DNA from: Chenopodium formosanum
Taxonomy: Eukaryota; Streptophyta; Magnoliopsida; Caryophyllales; Amaranthaceae
DNA: 64,000 bases
Direction of reading: 5' to 3'
NCBI GenBank assembly: GCA_024500155.1
Contig: CM044869.1
Location: 25,790,501-25,854,500, forward strand
The notes beneath the pieces were generated by a model. That model was not told the DNA's origin. It was given only the letters and a program-made list of their open reading frames with translations, and did no database searches. Position numbers and translations under genes: made by a program. Shown here in pieces: positions 34,166 to 44,661 of the stretch (within the stretch, counting starts at the first letter, position 1; every line of letters begins with the position of its first letter).

Positions 34166-34778
34166 ACAATTTTTTTTTTTTTTTTTTAAAATTGAAGTGC
34201 ATACAATTTTTTTCAATTTTTTTTTTCACTTTTTTTTTTGGTCGAATCACAATTTTTGTGAATTTTTATTTCATATCCCTATGTAACAAGTTGGAATTAT
34301 ATTAGATACGAAGCATACAAGCACATATTCATGTAGTCACATAAGCACATAAAAGGAACCGTCAAAGCATTCAATGCCATTCTAAGGTCAAGACTTGGGT
34401 GTCCAAAGGTACCATATCTTAAGGGACGATGCACGAATCAATCACTCAACATGTTGACCCATGACATAGCCCTCCCAACATTTTGTTGGCGATATGGGTG
34501 GGATGATTGTTATTGATTTCGGGATAGAAGCCTAGTGTTGGCAACCCCTAGTCAATGAGCCAATCCCCAATGGTTAAAGTGTGCTATGATTATGCATGAT
34601 GCAATGTTGCTTGTTTGGTTTTTACTTTTGTGAAAAAGGAAGATATTCTGCGTTCAAGTCTCGCTCTCTAACTTGAGATTATCCAAGTTAGAAATCGTTA
34701 TAACCCATAGGTAACCTGGTGTTGGAAACGTTGGACCATAACTAAGAATTAATCTTGTAACCTCTAAGTCCCTAGTGG

Positions 34779-34796
34779 AGTCGCCACTGTAAGAGG
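34779..34796 (-). other. Primer-binding site of the gag-only element
   Basis: On minus the sequence after the LTR end reads TGGCGACTCCACTAGGGA. PBS words of the TGGCGACTCC type occur in many plant Ty3 elements. It fixes the element orientation. Confidence 0.7.
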
Positions 34797-34797
34797 G

Positions 34798-36263
34798 TGT
34801 TCCCATCGTAGGGGATCTTTCTCCTTAAATTCCCATGGCCCTTTAAAAGCTTAGGACTTTACACTTGTTAGGGTGTATTAGGATTTGAATTCCTGACTCT
34901 TTAGGGGACCTTGAATTAGAAATGATCCTCTCATCACGCTTTTTTGTAAGAAACAAGTAGGAGTCGCTAATAAGTTTTAGGAAAACTCATAAACCTCGTT
35001 CATTCCTTTCTCCCAAGTAGAGTTCAAGGGATAATTAGCACGAATCGTAAGTTTACCCATGCCCAAATTGGTCTACGTGTACCAGAAATGAGTTCGGGAG
35101 CGAGGGTACTAAAATAACGTTCCTTTTAAGAAGGAATCGCTATTCTAGCCCTAGTTACGGTCTCTACTACCTCTTCCTTTTTCACAATTTCATCACCAAA
35201 CAATATATGCAACGTGATACCTAAATCTAAGTTATTTGATTTTATTTACACGCATTAATCACGTAGGAATTACATTGCAAAAGTCATTATTCTTATTTAA
35301 TCAATATTCGTGAATTAAACAAAATAAACAAGATTCGCCTTGGCTTAGGTGATCAATCAACAATTAATTATTCAATTCTATTATTATTTAAAGCAAGATA
35401 CTATGTGAAATTTATTAATTAAAAGTCCGTTTAAAGCGATCAAAAACACTAATTAATTAATTAAAGTTGTTTTAAACAACAAAACAAAGGTGATTGATCT
35501 AACTGCTCAGGAATTTACCACTTCTCTTTGCTAGATCTTCGTTAAGAACACTTATGGACTCTTCTTGTTCGGGAACCTCCACCGTAGTAACAAGTATTAA
35601 AAGGGGGTGAGTGTTTACGACAAGAGGGTTTTGTAGCACACAAGTTCACAAAGTTTCTGCTAGAGTTTTAGGTTAATTTCTGTCTATTTAAGCCTCGTAT
35701 TAAGCCCCTATTTATAGGGAATGGGTACGATTAGGATTTTGAACATTTTGCCGCAGCAGGTGTCGCGCGCATCACAATGGGTTGCGCGCGACATCCCAGC
35801 GCAAGAGAATTAGTTGTGAAGCAATAGGCAGCGCAACTGATTGTCTTGCGCGCGGTATTATGGTAAGATTCAATTTCATATTTTATGAAATTCTAAATCT
35901 TCCGCAAGCGCATCACTAGCAGTTGCGTTGGGTGTTGCGCGCAACCTTGTGAGTTGCGAGCGCCAGACCAGCGCGACTCATTGAGATGCGCGCGGATTTA
36001 TCTGCGGCAACATTAATTTTTACCTAGGCGCCTCTAAATCCTTCATTTTTAGGGTTTAAGCTCGGGTTTAAGCCTAATTATGATCGGGCTTAGTTGATTG
36101 GACCTTAATGCTTTTTTTTTGGGTTAGGCTAGCTTATTTTTATGTTCTTGCAATTCAATCAGTTATCCATAAGTGCTCTTCGTGTTAATCTAACTCGAAG
36201 ATGGTTTTATTTATCGTCATGGCACTTCTTGTCGGGACAAGAGGCCCAAAGTAGATGTCTACA
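34798..36263 (-). mobile_element. 5' LTR of the gag-only element
   Basis: On minus it starts TGTAGACATCTACTTTGGG and ends CTCTTACA. The TATA box is at about 35709-35717 and the palindrome array at 35752-36003. It has the same length as the partner LTR, with scattered substitutions. Confidence 0.88.
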
Positions 36264-37038
36264 GTGGGCCTTATCCTATCTTTCCTGGCCGCCGCCTGAT
36301 CTTTCTTTTGCTCTAGAAGGTCCTTTCAGACTTGAGTTGTAGACTTGGCAGGCGTCTTGTCAGCGTCAACCATTTCCAAAGCAATTTCTGTAAAAGGAAA
36401 TCAACTGGTTAGAAAAATTGTGAATTAAAAAATGAAAAAAGAAAACACATAAAATTCCCGGTTGAGGGGCTACATATGTCTCTCAAACATGGTACTTAGA
36501 CCACAGGCGGAGAGAAACGCCTCGTCATTAAGCCACTCCGGATGGGGCACCCAGTACTTAGGCACAATTATTTCTATCCCATCGTCAAGTAGCAAGGTGG
36601 TCGTTGTAAACAGACCCGACCCCATTATTTCATCCCAAGCCTTCTTAAGGATATACGGACGGGCACAGTTCCTTCCTAGCAGAGCCGGGTCCTTATTGTA
36701 CTGGCAGAGGGACCAGTTGTGACGCAAAGATGGGGATGATACCAAGTAAAACTTCTCCCTCTAGTTACTCCATTTGAACATCTTGTCCAGCGTCATCATA
36801 TACTCCGGCAGTGTGGTTATAATATACCACGCTCCCCAACTGCCTTGGGCACGGCTCATATAATGCATATGAGCGAATGCCTTAAAGATAGGCATCACAT
36901 GCTGAAATTCGCAAGCAGTGATATAGCTCAATATGTTTACCCATGAATTGGGTGGGTGTAAGCTGCCATACGCCTAGCTCATATCCCCTTAGGATGGCCC
37001 TTATTCCTTTGTGAAGAGGGAAACAGAGACTGGCTCAT
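36264..37038 (-). pseudogene. Antisense extra gene of the Tat element, copy A, N-terminal part
   Basis: On minus from the ATG at 37038 (MSQSLFPSS) the frame soon shifts into RGYELGVWQLTP, then ITACEFQHVMPIFKAFAHMH, QGSWGAWYIIT, REKFYLVSSPSLRHNW, and KYWVPHPEWLNDEAFL. The pattern (WQL-P, F...P....F, W..FY.V, EWL) is that of the plant family labelled putative gypsy-type transposase (Transposase_28). Despite the label, no nuclease function is shown. A stop (SN-stop-RE) and a frameshift are present. The remainder of the gene is at 23516-24881, beyond the inserted element. A TATA box lies about 66 bp upstream. Confidence 0.75.
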
Positions 37039-37103
37039 GTCCTTCTCTCTCTAGACTTTTTAAAGTGGTCAAAAATGAGGGAGAAAAAGAGGGGGGTAAA
37101 ACC

Positions 37104-37113
37104 CTATTTATAG
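37104..37113 (-). promoter_or_regulatory. TATA box for the antisense gene
   Basis: CTATAAATAG on minus, about 66 bp before the first ATG. This is a normal distance for a plant core promoter with a short leader. It lies inside the element, between the 3' LTR and the antisense gene, so the gene may be transcribed independently of the LTR. Confidence 0.6.
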
Positions 37114-37230
37114 AAGGGTGAAAACGGGGGCATCCCCGTCACTTTAATCGAAGGTGAACCGTTTATTACTGTTCACCACTTACAGGGGGACGCGTGTCAT
37201 AGGCGCCCCGTGGCCTGCCACTTCACCCTT

Positions 37231-37242
37231 GTGAGGGGCAAA
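37231..37242 (+). other. Polypurine tract of Tat element copy A
   Basis: GTGAGGGGCAAA sits directly before the LTR start TGTTTAGGG. Confidence 0.8.
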
Positions 37243-37735
37243 TGTTTAGGGTAAAAATACCCTAGACACGTGGCCCAATAAGAGAGGGACATGTGTCACT
37301 CTTGGATGGGTCCAACGTGGTCCACTCCTCAGCTGACACGTGTCAGCCTCAGATAACCAATAGAACGGCGGCCTTCAGGGCCCAATTCCTAAGAACGCCG
37401 CAAAACGGCGGAGCTTATTAGGTAATCCTGACCTAATGAAGGGCACATTTTCCAACGACCTTATAAATAGGGAAATATCCCCTATTTTGGGGACACTTCA
37501 ATTATTACAAGAACCCTACATTCTCTAACATCAGAGAAAAACACCTGATCTCGGAATCCGAGAAGATCTCATCCTTACCTTTTTCGCACCTTTTTATCTT
37601 CTACGACCAATACTAACTTGATTGTCAGAGACGGAGCTCCTACCAACCGGAGTCTTCGTGTTTTGGGGGTACAGATCGCGCCGGACCAGTCTTGGTGACG
37701 AAACTCTCCCGTGGGACCAAGAAACACCCAAAACA
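37243..37735 (+). mobile_element. 3' LTR of Tat element copy A
   Basis: A complete 493-bp LTR, TGTTTAGGG...CACCCAAAACA. It has CACGTG-type motifs at 37266-37345 and a TATA box at 37461-37470. To its right the MULE sequence resumes at the equivalent of 16098, so the flanks overlap by about 330 bp instead of 5 bp. Confidence 0.88.
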
Positions 37736-38430
37736 GAAACATCATCACAAAATTCTAATACATAGTAGTGTAAAATAGCAATCAAAATCAGAGTTCAAAA
37801 AATAAATTAAATCATATACAAAATCAGCTAATTCTACTACAAATTAGGGTAAAATAGCAACTAAAATCAGAATATACAAATTGAACTAAAGCAGAGACAA
37901 AATCAACTAATTCTAATACAAATTAGAATAAAATAGCAACCAAAATTAGAGTACACAAATTGAGCTAAAGAAGACACTAAATTGCTTTAAAACAGAGACA
38001 ATTTAATCAAACAAATCACATTAATAAAACAACTAAAATAGATGCAAAATTGATCAAACAAATGAATTAAGTAATCCAACAGAAGAAGGAAAAACAACTT
38101 CATAATCATGATCAAAATCAGAAATCAAAGAATGCCGAAGTTTACAATCACGATCTACAGGTACAATTAATGATGCATCCATGAATGAGACAGAAAATAA
38201 CAAACTAGAGAGAGAAAAAGCAAAAAAAAAAAAAAATACAGGAAATAAGGTTAAAAATGAAATATATATGTGGCTTGGATAGTAAGTAAGGAAAGTAATA
38301 AGAAGAACGAAACGAAAAAAAAAAGAAAAAAAGGAAAAGGAAAAACCAGAAAATGACTAAAACTACATCGTTAAGGGATAGGGGGTGGAGTAGCCAGCTA
38401 TGCCTGAAGGGGGGTGTAACCAAAAAAAGT
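37736..38430. mobile_element. MULE 5' noncoding fragment right of the Tat element
   Basis: Positions 37736-38190 repeat 16098-16427 and contain an extra internal tandem copy of a unit around AAATTAGGGTAAAATAGCAA. Beyond 38190 the A-rich sequence is unique in the window. No gene was seen. Confidence 0.65.
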
Positions 38431-39007
38431 CAAGGTCGACCTTAGTTATTAATAATTGGGATTTTAGGGCAGTGTTGAGATTGGGCTTCTAACTTTGTCC
38501 AAATTCTCCTTCCTTGGTTGGATCGTGTTCTACCTTGTAAAGAACTTAGAACTCTTCATAAATCGTGCCTTTAATTGCCAAATTAAAATCCTTTAACTCG
38601 ATCTTGGCTCAAATACTTGGTTATAAAATACGATCAGACTCCAATGCTTTGTAGTGGCTAAATAAACGAGAGAATTGTCATAATTCTGCAAATTCATGTA
38701 AAATAATATCAACTCTACAAAAATATTAGAAAACGTATATTAGTAATAAAAATATCTTCGTAGAGCTCAGAAAAGCACAAATATGACCGTGGGATAGGGA
38801 ATAAATATATAGACTCATTAAACTCCCCCAAGCTAAACCTTTACTTGTCCCTAAGCAAAACAATGAATAAATAAATCAATACTTCACCCCAAATACAATT
38901 TAAATCAATAAATATAATTCAAGGTAATTCCAATAAATATGTATCAAATTCAATCAATCAAATCCATCCAAATACCAATCTTCCCTTACAATTGTCAAAT
39001 AGACCAA
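38431..39007 (-). mobile_element. Fragment of an Athila-like 3' end
   Basis: The minus strand at about 38820-38865 reads TTAGGGACAAGTAAAGGTTT then AGCTTGGGGGAGTTT. This is the PPT context seen at 12060-12095. The surrounding sequence has no frame. It is truncated on the left by or near MULE sequence and on the right by the copia LTR. Confidence 0.5.
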
Positions 39008-40027
39008 TGTTGGGTTTCGAAAAGTCTAACTCACTGCAGAACAAAACCCGACCCCCAAGACCCGTTCACAATTAATATAACTAAAGGACATAAATAACAA
39101 GAAAGAGAGAAAAGACGATCTTACCCTTATCACGTACTTCGGTCACACCCGGAGCTCTTACTTCAAAGCCAAGTCTTGCTTCCTTGTGAATTCCTCTCAT
39201 CTTTCAATGTGGGACTTTTTCTCAAAATGATCGCACATGGAAAGAATGTTGAATTCAATTCCTAGTTAAGTAAACAAAGGAATCACTAAGTAACATGTGT
39301 CACATGGATAGGTGAGGACCACTTCCTCACTTGCTCCCCAAGGCAACTCACATCCCTTGTGAGCTAACCATGTGGCACCCAACTTTGAGCCCCAAGATGG
39401 GTTAGGTTGGACCGCCACCCTTCGGCCCGCGTCCATGACCCGTCACCTGGGTCCGCGGCGCGCTGCCAACCTTGCTTGCTACCACGTGCCACGCAGCCAA
39501 CGTGGCGCGCATCCACTTAGTGCGCTGTCTACGTGGCGCGCTGGTACACTGCAATGTGCCCTGCCACATGGCGTGCTACCATGTGCGCTGCCACATGCCG
39601 TGTTGCCGTGTGCATTGCCACGTGTGCTGCCACATTGCGTGCTTAGGTGCGCTACCACGCACGCTACAACGTGGCGCGCTTCCCTAGCCTTTCGCGTGGC
39701 TAGTGTTTTTACTTGTTACGTGAAGAATTTTTCCATCTCGCCAATTCCTAAATTTTGGCTCTAGTTTTGAGATTCGGTTACGATGCTCTAAGCTCGGAAT
39801 CCGACGTCTTTGTTCATAATACTCAAGAGACTCATTAATTCCTTTCGGATTAATTCGTCGGGTCGGATCGTTAGTTGCTTTGGTGTGACCCGAAGGGTTC
39901 AGTCAAGATTAAGCTTTAATATTAATTATACATTAATACACTTGACCTCACTGAATAATTAGCTTTCTAATGATTCCAAACCCTCTATCAGAATAATACA
40001 CTTGTTTGAAGGACATCATTTCTATCA
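39008..40027 (-). mobile_element. 3' LTR of copia element C
   Basis: On minus it starts TGATAGAAATGATGTCC and ends TTCGAAACCCAACA, 1020 bp. The outer ends match the LTRs at 3870 and 44427, but the middle differs: a CACGTGG-based repeat cluster at 39440-39690 replaces the GCTAGC cluster. No clear TATA box was seen. Confidence 0.85.
39440..39690 (-). repeat. GCCACGTGGCGCGCTG-type minisatellite in copia C LTR
   Basis: A degenerate unit of about 15-20 bp (TGCCACGTGGCGCGC and variants) is repeated about ten times. The partner LTR has a shorter array at 42920-43025. Each unit contains an ACGTG core. Confidence 0.8.
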
Positions 40028-40888
40028 ATCTCCCACTTGTCCTTTCGGACAAGTGCGGTTTTTGTGTATAGCCTATTTCCTATGTCACTTAATGTCTCTT
40101 CAAGAACTATAAGGTAAGATTATTCGTCATCCTTATTACGTCTAGAAGTGTTTCTCGAAATCCGAGTTCGACTGTTAATAAACAGATGATTTTTTAAAAT
40201 CCATCCCCATACATTTTACAGTCTCGCTCTTCGAGAGGCCTTGTAAACAATAAAGACACGTTCCCTATTGTTAGTAGGGGGACATTCCCAGTCTTGCACT
40301 ATCAGCTTCTCTTACTAAGAGAACCTAGTCGCCCGAGTGTTGCCGTTATAATCTCCATGTACGGCAGACGTTTGACTAACATCAAAACGGACTAGTACTC
40401 AAACAAGAGAACTCACAATACTCATGGTCGAGGAAACAGGTTCCGATAGCCATAATAAGAAGTATACTTATGATGATTTTTAAATCTCTTAAAAGATTCT
40501 CATAGGTCGATCCAGTAAGGTTCTAAACCAATACCAGTGCAAATGATTTATGACAATCATGTCCTTGTAGTACAAGAAACGGTGCTATAAATTAAATTAC
40601 ACACTAATCTCAAGTGGTCATTAATCGTTCATCATTTAAATGACCCAGATTAAGGATAATTTTCGATTATAACATGCAATGTTCACGTAATAGGTGTTTC
40701 TTTATCCAAGACTGGTCTTGATACCCTATTTTGAATATTCTCATAATCAAATGGACTCAATATTTAATCTTAAACCACAATTAAATAGAAACGAAGTGAT
40801 TAAATTGCATGAATTAAATTACTCCAAAGTTTATCGTAGTGTTTTACATTAAAATGTTCAAAATTAATTAAAACACTAAACAGAGAAA
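40028..40888 (-). mobile_element. Copia C 3' untranslated region and PPT
   Basis: The PPT AAGTGGGAGAT (minus) adjoins the LTR at 40028-40038. The rest is homologous, in reverse, to 3130-3869 and 43810-44426. No convincing gene. Confidence 0.8.
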
Positions 40889-42440
40889 TCAAAGCCAATA
40901 TCCAATGTGCCTAATTTCCATTGCCTCAACGTGCTTGTTGTGCTTCACTTGAGGTAGAGGTTTAGTAAGTGCGTCCGCTACATTGTCGTCTATTCCAACT
41001 TTACAAATTCTGATTTCACCTTCTGACTTCCATTCCCTTATCATGTGAAATCACCGCTTGACATGTTTGACCTTAAGATGTTCCCTTGGCTCTCTAGCCT
41101 GAGCAATAGCTCCATTATTGTCACAATAGAGGGCTATTGGATCCTTGATGGAGGGTACAATATCAAGTTCACCAACGAACTTACGAATCCAAACTGCCTC
41201 CTTAGCCGCTTCATCAGCTGCCAAGTATTTGGCTTCAGTTGTAGAATCTTTAGTTGTGCTTTGCTTGGCACTCTTCCAACTAAACGCTCCTCCATTTAGA
41301 TAGAACACGTATCCAGACAGTGATTGGAAATCGTCACTGTATGTTTGGAAGCTTGCGTCAGTATAACCTTCAACAACTAATTCATCTCAGCCATCATATA
41401 CCAAGAACTTATCCTTGTTCCTTTTTAGTTATTTTAGGATGTTCTTGGCCGCAGTCAAGTGCGCCTCTCTTGGGTCTGATTGGTATCGGCTCGTAGCAAT
41501 TAAGTCATACGATACATCTGGCCTAATACATATCATGGCATACATGATCGATCCAATAAGCGAAGCATATGGAATCTGATTCATCCTTTCCCGCTCATCT
41601 GGTGTCTTTGGACACTGCTTCTTGCTTAGGGTTATGCCATGTGACATGGGTAGGTGACCTCTCTTGGCCTCTTGCATATTGAATCAAGCAAGTACCTTAT
41701 CAATGTAAGTACTGTGGCTCAATCCAATCATCCTTTTAGATCAATCCCTATAGATCTTGATCCCCAATATGTACTGAGCATCTCCCAAGTCTTTCATTGA
41801 AAAACATTTTCCAAGCCAGGGCTTTACAGACTCTAGCTTCGGGATACTGTTTCTAATGAGCAATATGTAATCGACATATAAGACTAGAAAGGCGATGTCA
41901 CTCCCACTGACCTTGTAAACACAAGACTCATCTGGATTCTTGATAAAGCCAAACTTACTGATGGCTTCATCGAATCGCAGATTCCAACTTCTACTAGCTT
42001 GCTTTAGCCCATAAATGGACTTTTTAAGCTTACACAATTTCCCAACATTGTTTTGGTCAAAAAACCTTCAGGCTGTATAATAAACACAGTTTCTTCCAAA
42101 ATTCCATTGAGGAAGGCGGTTTTGACGTCCATCTGCCATATTTCATAATTATAATATGTAACAATTGCTAGGATGATCCGAACGGATTTAAGCATTGCGA
42201 CCGAAGAAAAGGTTTCATCATAATCAATACCATGAATTTTCCTGTAACCTTCTGCTACCAGTCTAGCTTTGTAAATGAATACATTTCCATCTTTATCGAT
42301 TTTCAATTTGAAAATCCACTTACAACCGACAGGTGTGTAACCTTCGGGTAAGTCAACAAAGTCCAATACTTGATTTTCAAACATGGAATCCATTTCAGAT
42401 CTCATGGCCTCTTGCCATATAGCAGAGTCGGTGCTCGCCA
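40889..42440 (-). pseudogene. pol: Copia C reverse transcriptase and RNase H
   Basis: The minus order is RT (WQEAMRSEMDSMFENQV, GCKWIFKLKIDKDGNV, QMDVKTAFLNG, KSIYGLKQASRSW), then the active-site region VLYVDYILLI. The catalytic YVDD is YVDY (41867), so the RT is dead. RNase H follows (STTEAKYLAADEAAKEAVW, ALYCDNNGAIAQAREP, KHVKR-stop). That stop at 41051 would be one C-to-T change from CGA. Coding homology ends with ADALTKPLPQ and a final TGA at 40889. Other stops precede FNMQEAKRG and follow YDG. Copia family; lineage not assigned. Confidence 0.9.
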
Positions 42441-42902
42441 TCGCTTGCTTGTAATTGCCGGTTTGTCTCCATCCGCTACCAGGATGTCCTGATTCTCGGT
42501 TAATACAACACCAAGATACCTATCAGGTTGAGACCTTAGCCTCTGCGACCTACGTAGGGTAACGGACTGAGCATTTGCATTGTTGGTTTGACTTTGCACA
42601 TTTTGACCAACGTCAACAAATGTTGTTTGAGCACTTTGACTTTGTTGCTCGTCCTCTCAAACTTCATCAAGTTTAATTTTCCTCCCACTTGTCATTTTGG
42701 AAAGGTGTTCCTTCTCCAAAAAGACAGCATCGCGAGCAACAAACACTTTGTTCTCGGATTTGTTGTAGAAGTAATACCCTTTGGCTTCTTTTAGGTAGCC
42801 CACAAAGAAAACCTTGTCAGATTTGGGGTGAAGTTTGTTAGAAATTCATTTCTTGACATATGCTTTGCATCCCCATATCTTGAGAAAAGACAACCTTGGA
42901 GC
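42441..42902 (-). pseudogene. Copia C integrase C-terminus and linker
   Basis: The minus strand reads LSFLKIWGCKAYVKK-stop, HPKSDKVFFVGYLKEAKGYY, ENKVFVARDAVFLEKEH, then a polar linker with RRSQRLRSQPDRYLG before the RT. This is the standard copia order. The integrase catalytic core is absent because the sequence at 42902 joins LTR sequence directly. Confidence 0.85.
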
Positions 42903-42904
42903 AC

Positions 42905-43409
42905 GGTTCAGTGTTAGTGATGCCACGTGGCACGCTGCCAATATGGGGCGCTGTCCACGTGGCACACTGGCACATTGCCACATAGCGCGCTGCCACGTGT
43001 GCTGCCACGCGCGTTGCCACGTGTTCCCTAGCCTTTCGCGTGGCTAGGGTTTTTACTTGTTACTCGAAGCATTTTTCCGTCTCGCCAATTCCTAAATTTT
43101 GGCTCGACTTTTGAGATTCGGTTTCGACGCTCTAAGCTCGGAATCCGACGTTTTTGTTCATAATACTCGAGTGACTCATTAATTCTTTTCAGATTAATTC
43201 GTCGTGTCAGATCGTTAGTTACTTGGGTGTGACCCGAAGGGTTTAGTGAAGATTAAGCTATAATATTAATTATACATTAATATTACTGATCAGAAGCGGC
43301 CTCCAACTAGGCATTTCGATCACTTGACCTCACTGAATAATTAGCTTTCTAATAATTTCGAACCCTCTATCAAAATAATACACTTGTTCAAAGGACATCA
43401 TCCCTATCA
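42905..43409 (-). mobile_element. 5' LTR remnant of copia element C
   Basis: The LTR start TGATAGGGATGATG (minus) is at 43409. Homology to 39490-40027 extends to about 42910, where it fuses to integrase sequence. It includes the short CACGTG array 42920-43025. Confidence 0.85.
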
Positions 43410-43465
43410 AGCAAACCACAAGAGCATATAGAATTCAGATAAGTGCTCACACGCTCAACTCTCAT
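43410..43465. other. Short unassigned spacer
   Basis: 56 bp between the minus copia LTR and the plus copia remnant. No match elsewhere in the window was recognised. In copy A the corresponding place holds the 246-1611 fragment. Confidence 0.4.
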
Positions 43466-44426
43466 TTAAGGTAAATTTCCATGATCACAAGTGATTAGGG
43501 TATCCCAAATCAATGTGACCTGTTTTGAATAAAATCCAAACAAAGAACCATTAGGAAGTCTACTAAAATATATGTTGAGAATATTGTTGCCTTAAAGGCA
43601 ATAATAAGAAAGTTGTTCAATGGAAGTCTACTAAACCTTTGCAATAAGTGAGCGACAACATTCACAATTGCATGAAAGAAATCAAGCATATTTAATATGG
43701 GTATGATTTCTATTAATGTTTTGTGAATAGTATTACTCTTAAAACATTTTGGGAAAACCATTTATCAAAAGATGAAACGTTGAAAGGTTTCATAGTGGAA
43801 TAAAATTTACTAATTATTCCACAAAATTATTTAATTGTGGTTTAGAATTAAATAATGAGTCCATTCGATATTGAGAATATTCAAAATAGGGTATCAAGAC
43901 AATGTCTTGGATAAAGAAACACCTATTAAGTGAACATTGAATATTTTAATCGAAAATTATCCCTAATCAAGGTCATTTAAATGTTGGACGATTAATGACC
44001 ACTTAAGATTAGTGTGTAGTATGATTTATAGCACCGTTTCTTGTGCTACAAGGACATGATTATCATAAATCACTTGCATGAGTATTGGTTTAGAACCATA
44101 CTTGGGCGGCTAGGTCCTCTTAGTAAAAGAAGCTTACAAGTGCAAGACTGGGAATGTCCCCCTATCAAAATAAAAGGGAACATGTCTTTGTTATTTATAA
44201 GGAATCTCGATGAGCGAGACTGTGAAAATGCATGGCCGTGCTCAAATGAATTTTAGAAATCATCTGCTTATTGACAGTCGAACTCAGAAATCGAGAAACA
44301 CTTCTGGACATAATAAGGATGACAAATAATTTTACCTTATATTTCATGAAGAGACATTAAGCGACATAGCTTAGGAAATAGGCTATACACTAAAAGCGCA
44401 CTTGTCCGGAAGGAAAAGTGGGAGAT
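43466..44426 (+). mobile_element. Ty1/copia 3' internal region, copy B
   Basis: Homologous to 1612-2027 plus 2967-3869, with an internal deletion of about 170 bp relative to A (near 43620). The purine tract AAAAGTGGGAGAT ends at 44426. It contains the uninterrupted insertion site of the TIR element. Confidence 0.8.
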
Positions 44427-44661
44427 TGAAAGGAATTGTGTCCTTCAAACAAGTGTATTATTCCAATAGAGGGTTCGGAATCATTAAAATGCTAATTATT
44501 CAGTGAGGTCAAGTGATCGGAATGCCTAGTTAAAGGCCGCTTCTTATTAGTAATATTAATCCATAATTAATATTACAACTTAATCTTAACTGACTTTTCG
44601 GGTAACACCCAATCGAGTAACCAATCCAAAACGACGAATTAATCCGATAGGATTATATGAG

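Larger units (their letters stand above)
33378..34778 (-). mobile_element. Leader region of the gag-only element
   Basis: Between PBS and gag there is no coding frame. It holds a 51-bp tandem repeat (around 33705-33785), a poly-T run of 40 (33798-33837), a TTGCGC array (34058-34165) and further T-rich runs. Confidence 0.6.
24882..36263 (-). mobile_element. Gag-only LTR retrotransposon (11.4 kb), minus orientation
   Basis: Two LTRs of equal length (1466 bp, 24882-26347 and 34798-36263) flank 8.45 kb. The target duplication is GCGGG / GTGGG (one mismatch). The orientation is minus: TATAAATAG reads on minus in both LTRs and a PBS (TGGCGACTCC type) lies next to 34798. Gag is recognisable at 32230-33377, but no protease, RT or integrase was seen, so it needed helper enzymes. 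It inserted into the antisense gene of the Tat element. Confidence 0.88.
16424..37735 (+). mobile_element. Tat-type Ty3/gypsy retrotransposon, copy A (with 11.4-kb insertion)
   Basis: The order is LTR, PBS, gag, protease, RT, RNase H, integrase, long 3' region with a minus-strand extra gene, PPT, LTR. The FH...GH-type zinc knuckle, the PBS word and an antisense extra ORF downstream of pol fit the plant Tat lineage. Every enzymatic domain carries lesions. The element is interrupted at 24882-36263. Confidence 0.9.
39008..43409 (-). mobile_element. Ty1/copia element C, internally deleted, minus orientation
   Basis: The element has a 3' LTR (39008-40027), a 3' UTR, RNase H, RT and integrase C-terminus, then a jump directly into the 5' LTR (42905-43409). 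Gag, protease and the integrase core are deleted. Flanking ACCAA (39003-39007) and AGCAA (43410-43414) may be a decayed 5-bp target duplication. Confidence 0.85.

Noticed and set aside
39372..39764. 130-residue Cys/His-rich frame in the copia C LTR
   Set aside because: Generated by the CACGTGG minisatellite; the repeat, not a protein, explains the pattern.
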